This document shows, one piece after another, positions 60,756 through 64,000 of a DNA stretch of 64,000 nucleotides. A program made the translations under genes and the position numbers. Within the stretch, counting starts at the first letter, position 1. Each line of letters begins with the position of its first letter. The stretch is from Acidobacteriaceae bacterium (GTDB lineage Bacteria > Acidobacteriota > Terriglobia > Terriglobales > Acidobacteriaceae): assembly GCA_003138515.1 (NCBI GenBank), contig PLGG01000021.1, forward strand, positions 49,601 through 113,600, given 5' to 3'. The notes beneath the pieces were generated by a model that saw only the letters and a program-made list of their open reading frames with translations, did no database searches and had not been told where the DNA came from.

Positions 60756-62591
60756 ATGAATTACTTGGGGAATCGCAGTTGGGTAGTAGGGCTGGCAGCG
60801 GTGGTCCTTGGGGTGGTTTGTTTTGGGCCGGCGCTGCAAGCGCAGGACCAACTTCAAGTCCAGGGGCAGGGAACGGGTCAGCCGGCGCGCGCAGTTCGCC
60901 TGAGCTATGTGGATGGCCAGGTGACTCTCGCGCTGGGCGGGCAGGTTCTGGCCCAGCAGGCTGTAGCCAATACTCCGCTGTTGGAGGGCATGCAACTCAC
61001 TACCGCCGACAGCGGCAAGGCTGAAATTCAATTTGAAGATGGCAGCGTGGCCCGGCTCTCGCCGGACAGCTCCATCACGCTTCAGGTTTTGAGCGGGTCG
61101 GGAACGACGGCTGTCGCTCAACTCGTGCTCAATGGCGGTCTGGCTTACTTCGAATTCCAGGGCGGAGGGCAGGCTGGCCAGATGAGTGTCTTGTTCGGCG
61201 ATGCTCAACTCACAACCAGTGGTTTCACCGTCCTTCGCGTCGCCATGGATAATCCTCCCGGCGATGTGGCCGTGTTCTCAGGAAACGCGCATCTCGATTC
61301 CGCCAACGGCGCCGTTTCCGCTGACCTGCACGGCGGCGAAAACATCGCTCTCAACGGCGCCTCTCCGGCAAACTATCAGCTCGCGGAGTCCATCCAGCCG
61401 GACTCGTGGGACGCATGGAACTCAGACCGCGATCAGGCGCTGACTACCGAGGCTGCGTCGCAGACCGGTGCCTCAGCGAATTTGGGCCAGAGCCAAAACC
61501 CCGCGTGGAACGATTTGGACGCCAATGGCAACTGGTACGATGTGCCCAATCAGGGCTATGTCTGGTCGCCCAACGAGGCTGCGAACGCAGGCTTCGACCC
61601 GTACGGGAACGGCGACTGGATGTGGACACCGGGGTACGGGTACCTCTGGATCTCGGGCTACCCGTGGGGGTATATGCCGTTCCAATGCGGAGCGTGGAAC
61701 TTCTATGACGGCTTTGGATGGGGGTGGGCGCCGGGCATGGGCGGCTGCCGGCCGTGGTGGTATGGCGGCTACTACGGTGGCCCGAATTTTGGCCACATGC
61801 CCCGTGGATATCAACCGATTCCGCGCCCGATTTTGCCGCGCCATCCCATCAACCCCAGGCCGGTCGCGATCATACCCGTCAGAAGGAGTCCGGTGATCGT
61901 CGGCTCCACTTTACCGGCTCGAAACAGAAACACGCCGGTGAACATCGGAGGGAGCACCGTAGTGCCGCTTCGACCGATGCCGTCCCGGCCGGTCTTCGAT
62001 CACACGCCACCGACTGCAGCAGGGAATCATCCGCAGCCAGGCTATCGCCCTGCCGCGCCGATAGGCGGGCCCACTCCGTCAGGCGGCGAGCCTGCCACGC
62101 GAGGAGGAGGGCAAGGTACGCCCAATCGGCCCGGCTACAACCTCAACCGTCCCGTGGCGAACCAGCCAGGCGAGCCAAACCGCCCAGTGCAGCCGCAACC
62201 GGGTCAGATGAATCGCCCTGCGCCTACTTCAACGAACCGTCCGGCGCAGACTGAGCCGCGCCAAACGGCTCCCTACGAGCCGCCTCTTCAGGTTCCGATG
62301 TACAGGAGCCAGCCGCCGCCAGCATCGGAGAACCGTCCGGCGCCAGCTCCGGAGTATCGCCCTGCGCAGCCTGCTCAACCTCCGGCTTTCCAAAGCCAGC
62401 CGGAGCCAAGCCATAATGCTCCTCCGTCACGGCCGAGTTTCTCGGGCGGCGGGTCACCGGACCATCCATCCGGCGGTGGTGGTGGCGGTGGAGGCTCGCC
62501 GCACCCGAGCGGAGGCTCTTCCGGCGGTGGTGGCGGAGGCGGGGGCTCGCACAGTAGCGGCGGCGGCGGTGGTGGCGGCGGCCATAAGTGA
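60756..62591 (+). CDS. Large secreted FecR-domain protein with a Pro/Gly-rich end
   Basis: A 611-residue exported protein from the ATG at 60756 (GAAAGGCGGGG site). A signal peptide is followed by a FecR-type domain (LSYVDGQVTLALGG, LLEGMQLTTADSGKAEIQFEDGS). Then come Trp-rich repeats, WYDVPNQGYVWSP, GDWMWTPGYGYLWISGYPWGY and WNFYDGFGWGWAPG, the DUF6600 pattern. The last 200 residues are Pro/Arg/Gln-rich and end in a Gly/Ser/His tail. FecR domains can sense and relay signals; the aromatic repeats may bind polysaccharide. It follows the ruvC pair by 106 bp. A terminator follows at 62627. Confidence 0.8.
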   Translation: MNYLGNRSWVVGLAAVVLGVVCFGPALQAQDQLQVQGQGTGQPARAVRLSYVDGQVTLALGGQVLAQQAVANTPLLEGMQLTTADSGKAEIQFEDGSVARLSPDSSITLQVLSGSGTTAVAQLVLNGGLAYFEFQGGGQAGQMSVLFGDAQLTTSGFTVLRVAMDNPPGDVAVFSGNAHLDSANGAVSADLHGGENIALNGASPANYQLAESIQPDSWDAWNSDRDQALTTEAASQTGASANLGQSQNPAWNDLDANGNWYDVPNQGYVWSPNEAANAGFDPYGNGDWMWTPGYGYLWISGYPWGYMPFQCGAWNFYDGFGWGWAPGMGGCRPWWYGGYYGGPNFGHMPRGYQPIPRPILPRHPINPRPVAIIPVRRSPVIVGSTLPARNRNTPVNIGGSTVVPLRPMPSRPVFDHTPPTAAGNHPQPGYRPAAPIGGPTPSGGEPATRGGGQGTPNRPGYNLNRPVANQPGEPNRPVQPQPGQMNRPAPTSTNRPAQTEPRQTAPYEPPLQVPMYRSQPPPASENRPAPAPEYRPAQPAQPPAFQSQPEPSHNAPPSRPSFSGGGSPDHPSGGGGGGGGSPHPSGGSSGGGGGGGGSHSSGGGGGGGGHK

Positions 62592-62626
62592 AGCCGCTTT
62601 TCGCCGGCCAAGGCCCAAGTGAAACG

Positions 62627-62658
62627 ACAAAACGCTCCGCGCACCAGCGGAGCGTTTT
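62627..62658. terminator. Bidirectional terminator
   Basis: A perfect 10-bp stem AACGCTCCGC/GCGGAGCGTT around GCACCA, flanked by ACAA and TT. It ends the FecR-domain gene. Confidence 0.8.
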
Positions 62659-62732
62659 GCATTCTGACCGTCCTGCGTTCTGACCGTTTCGCGTTTAGCC
62701 CGCTTTTCTCACACGCCGCCGAGAATCGTACC

Positions 62733-62775
62733 GCCGGTCTCCAGACCGGCTGTATGGAGGGTCTCCAGACCCTCC
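62733..62775. repeat. Tandem hairpins with a shared centre
   Basis: Two perfect hairpins lie five bases apart: GCCGGTCT-CC-AGACCGGC and GGAGGGTCT-CC-AGACCCTCC. Both share GGTCTCCAGACC in the middle but have different flanks. They lie between the terminator and mqnA. Confidence 0.65.
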
Positions 62776-62940
62776 GGCGAGGCTGCCAAGGGTCCAATTC
62801 TCGTTTCCAGCACCTGTTGTGAGAAATGCGATTTAGACCGCTCTGCATTCGGAGCACTTCGCCCGCACAGGTGACGACCCTGCTTACCTTCGTGCGATCT
62901 TGCCGCGATTCCCAGCTTGCAGATTGGTAGTCTAAGAGAT

Positions 62941-63810
62941 GTGAATGCCGAGCAAGACACGCGTTTGCGGGTCGCGGCGATTGGGTTTCTCAATCCCGCG
63001 CCGCTCATGTGGGATTTTGAACATGCGCCGCTGAACCAGGAGCTGGCTCGCCGTTATGTTGTTGAGCGAATGACGCCGTCGGAGTGCGCGGCGCGGCTGG
63101 CCGATGGACGCGCCGACATCGGGCTGATTCCCATCGCCTCGCTCGCCACCACGCCGGGACTGCACATTCTGCCCGGATGCACCATCGCTTCAAAGAGCAA
63201 GGTGCGATCGCTGATCCTGGTGCATCGCGCCAACCGGCCGCCCAGCAAGCTGCGCTCTGTTGCAGCCGATACCGCGAGCCGCACAACGCTCGCCTATGCG
63301 CGCATGCTCTTTCACAAATGGGGAAACGCGGAGGTTCCGTTCTTGCCCATGGTCGCCGATCTCGACGCCATGCTCGAGCGCGCCGATGCGGCCATTCTCA
63401 TTGGCGATCCCGCGCTGCTGGCGCTCGAGGAGCGGAATAACCAATTCGAGCGCACCGGCGAAGAGCTTGTCTATCGCGACCTGGCCGAGGAGTGGCGCGC
63501 GCTCACCGGGCTTCCATTCGTTTCGGCTGTGTGGGCCGCTGCGCCCAGCGTTGCTTTGGACGAGAGAGTTGCTGAGGATTTTATTCGCTCGCGCGATCAC
63601 GGCCTTGCGAATATCGATGCGTTGGTTGACGAGTGGTCCGCGCGGTTCGCCATTCCCGAGGAGACGATCCGGATGTATCTCACAACCAACATCCACTACG
63701 TGCTCGACGAAGAGTGCGTTGAAGGAATGCGCGGCTTCTTCCGCTTGGCAGCCGAATATGGAGTTCTGCCGCCGTACACGGTCGCGGTTCAGGAACTCGC
63801 GGCGCGATAA
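62941..63810 (+). CDS. mqnA: Chorismate dehydratase MqnA
   Basis: Dehydrates chorismate to 3-enolpyruvylbenzoate, the first step of futalosine-pathway menaquinone synthesis. The fold is a periplasmic-binding-protein type: IGFLNPAPLMWDFEH, the ADIGLIPIAS loop and SKVRSLILVH, then SRTTLAYARMLF, ILIGDPALLA and WRALTGLPFVSAVW. I start at the GTG at 62941, which gives 289 residues; a TTG at 62917 would add eight. The cell therefore uses the futalosine route; mqnB-D are not in the window. Confidence 0.92.
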   Translation: MNAEQDTRLRVAAIGFLNPAPLMWDFEHAPLNQELARRYVVERMTPSECAARLADGRADIGLIPIASLATTPGLHILPGCTIASKSKVRSLILVHRANRPPSKLRSVAADTASRTTLAYARMLFHKWGNAEVPFLPMVADLDAMLERADAAILIGDPALLALEERNNQFERTGEELVYRDLAEEWRALTGLPFVSAVWAAAPSVALDERVAEDFIRSRDHGLANIDALVDEWSARFAIPEETIRMYLTTNIHYVLDEECVEGMRGFFRLAAEYGVLPPYTVAVQELAAR

Positions 63811-63811
63811 A

Positions 63812-63870
63812 GCAGCAGGTCAGCGAGTTAGCAAGTCAGCAATTTAGCGATTTGGCAATTCAGCGAATTA
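63812..63870. repeat. Degenerate 8-bp tandem repeat
   Basis: Units GTCAGCGA, GTTAGCAA, GTCAGCAA, TTTAGCGA, TTTGGCAA, TTCAGCGA and ATTAGTCC follow one another with an 8-bp period directly after the mqnA stop codon. Confidence 0.65.
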
Positions 63871-63930
63871 GTCCGCCGCAGCGGACAAGTCTCAAGACAA
63901 ATCTCCGCCGAAAACTAAAACCTCAAAAAC

Positions 63931-64000
63931 GAGACTGTGAGACTGTGAAACTGTGGCTGTAAGTCGTTGATTCAATGGGCTCCACAGTTTCACAGTTTCA
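63931..64000. repeat. Inverted-repeat element, family C, copy 2 (cut by the window end)
   Basis: Reverse orientation of the element at 14543-14625: octamer arms, conserved loop (GGCTCCACAG on one side and GACTTACAGCC on the complement), with five or six substitutions in the loop. A GTCCGCCGCAGCGGAC palindrome at 63871-63886 lies 45 bp away, as at the first copy. Confidence 0.6.

Larger units (their letters stand above)
62592..62940. other. Intergenic region before mqnA
   Basis: 349 bp with a terminator (62627-62658) and the tandem hairpins (62733-62775). Nothing else was recognised; a promoter for mqnA must lie near 62880-62935. Confidence 0.5.

Overview
The window looks like a piece of an Acidobacteriota chromosome, most likely class Terriglobia (inference from content, not from a marker gene). 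Evidence: high GC; Gram-negative lipid A and Kdo genes (lpxK, waaA, a lauroyl-type acyltransferase, lpxD); futalosine-pathway menaquinone synthesis (mqnA); many secreted proteins without a clear family; and intergenic DNA rich in small palindromes and degenerate short tandem repeats. No rRNA, tRNA, IS element, prophage or CRISPR array was recognised.

Layout. 0-5.3 kb: a secreted protein, the lpxK/waaA pair, queD, and a Phd/RelE-type toxin-antitoxin pair. 5.3-11.1 kb: pncA and a sugar block with two class II aldolases and an L-fucose-isomerase-like protein, with a near-identical 147-bp element at 7527-7673 and 10924-11070. 11.2-13.7 kb: an accessory pair, a GHKL-ATPase protein with a possible nuclease tail plus a small protein. 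13.7-15.1 kb: a 1.4-kb non-coding stretch made largely of repeat arrays. 15-24 kb: secreted proteins, a frameshifted M50 peptidase, an HU protein, dcd, a LuxR-type regulator and two divergent SYLF-domain proteins. 23.5-31.1 kb: an acyltransferase, lpxD, a P-loop protein, dprA and topA. 31-37.7 kb: a cNMP-binding histidine kinase, then a surface-polysaccharide region with a sulfatase-like membrane protein, a PMT-type glycosyltransferase and two glycosyltransferase remnants. 37.8-45.5 kb: glgA, a PIN toxin system, DinB-fold proteins, an MGT-type glycosyltransferase, an orphan XRE regulator and an ABC-F protein. 45.7-54.9 kb: a minus-strand run in which a phosphorelay (hybrid kinase, receiver, Hpt) is coupled by 4-bp overlaps to xseA and glmM. 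55-64 kb: an S1/P1-type phospholipase/nuclease, a membrane-anchored DEDDh exonuclease, a DUF2062 protein, ruvC, a FecR-domain protein and mqnA.

How the genes work together. Envelope building is the main theme: lpxD, the acyltransferase, lpxK and waaA for lipid A-Kdo; glmM for amino-sugar supply; several glycosyltransferases. DNA maintenance is the second: topA, dprA, ruvC, xseA and HU. The most interesting accessory signals are the duplicated 147-bp element, whose single structural base change favours a minus-strand RNA; the GHKL-ATPase pair; a DUF7669-like/PIN toxin-antitoxin operon with a readable promoter; and several dispersed repeat families, some of which run into coding sequence.

All assignments come from reading the sequence. 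Family names are recognition calls and were not checked against a database.
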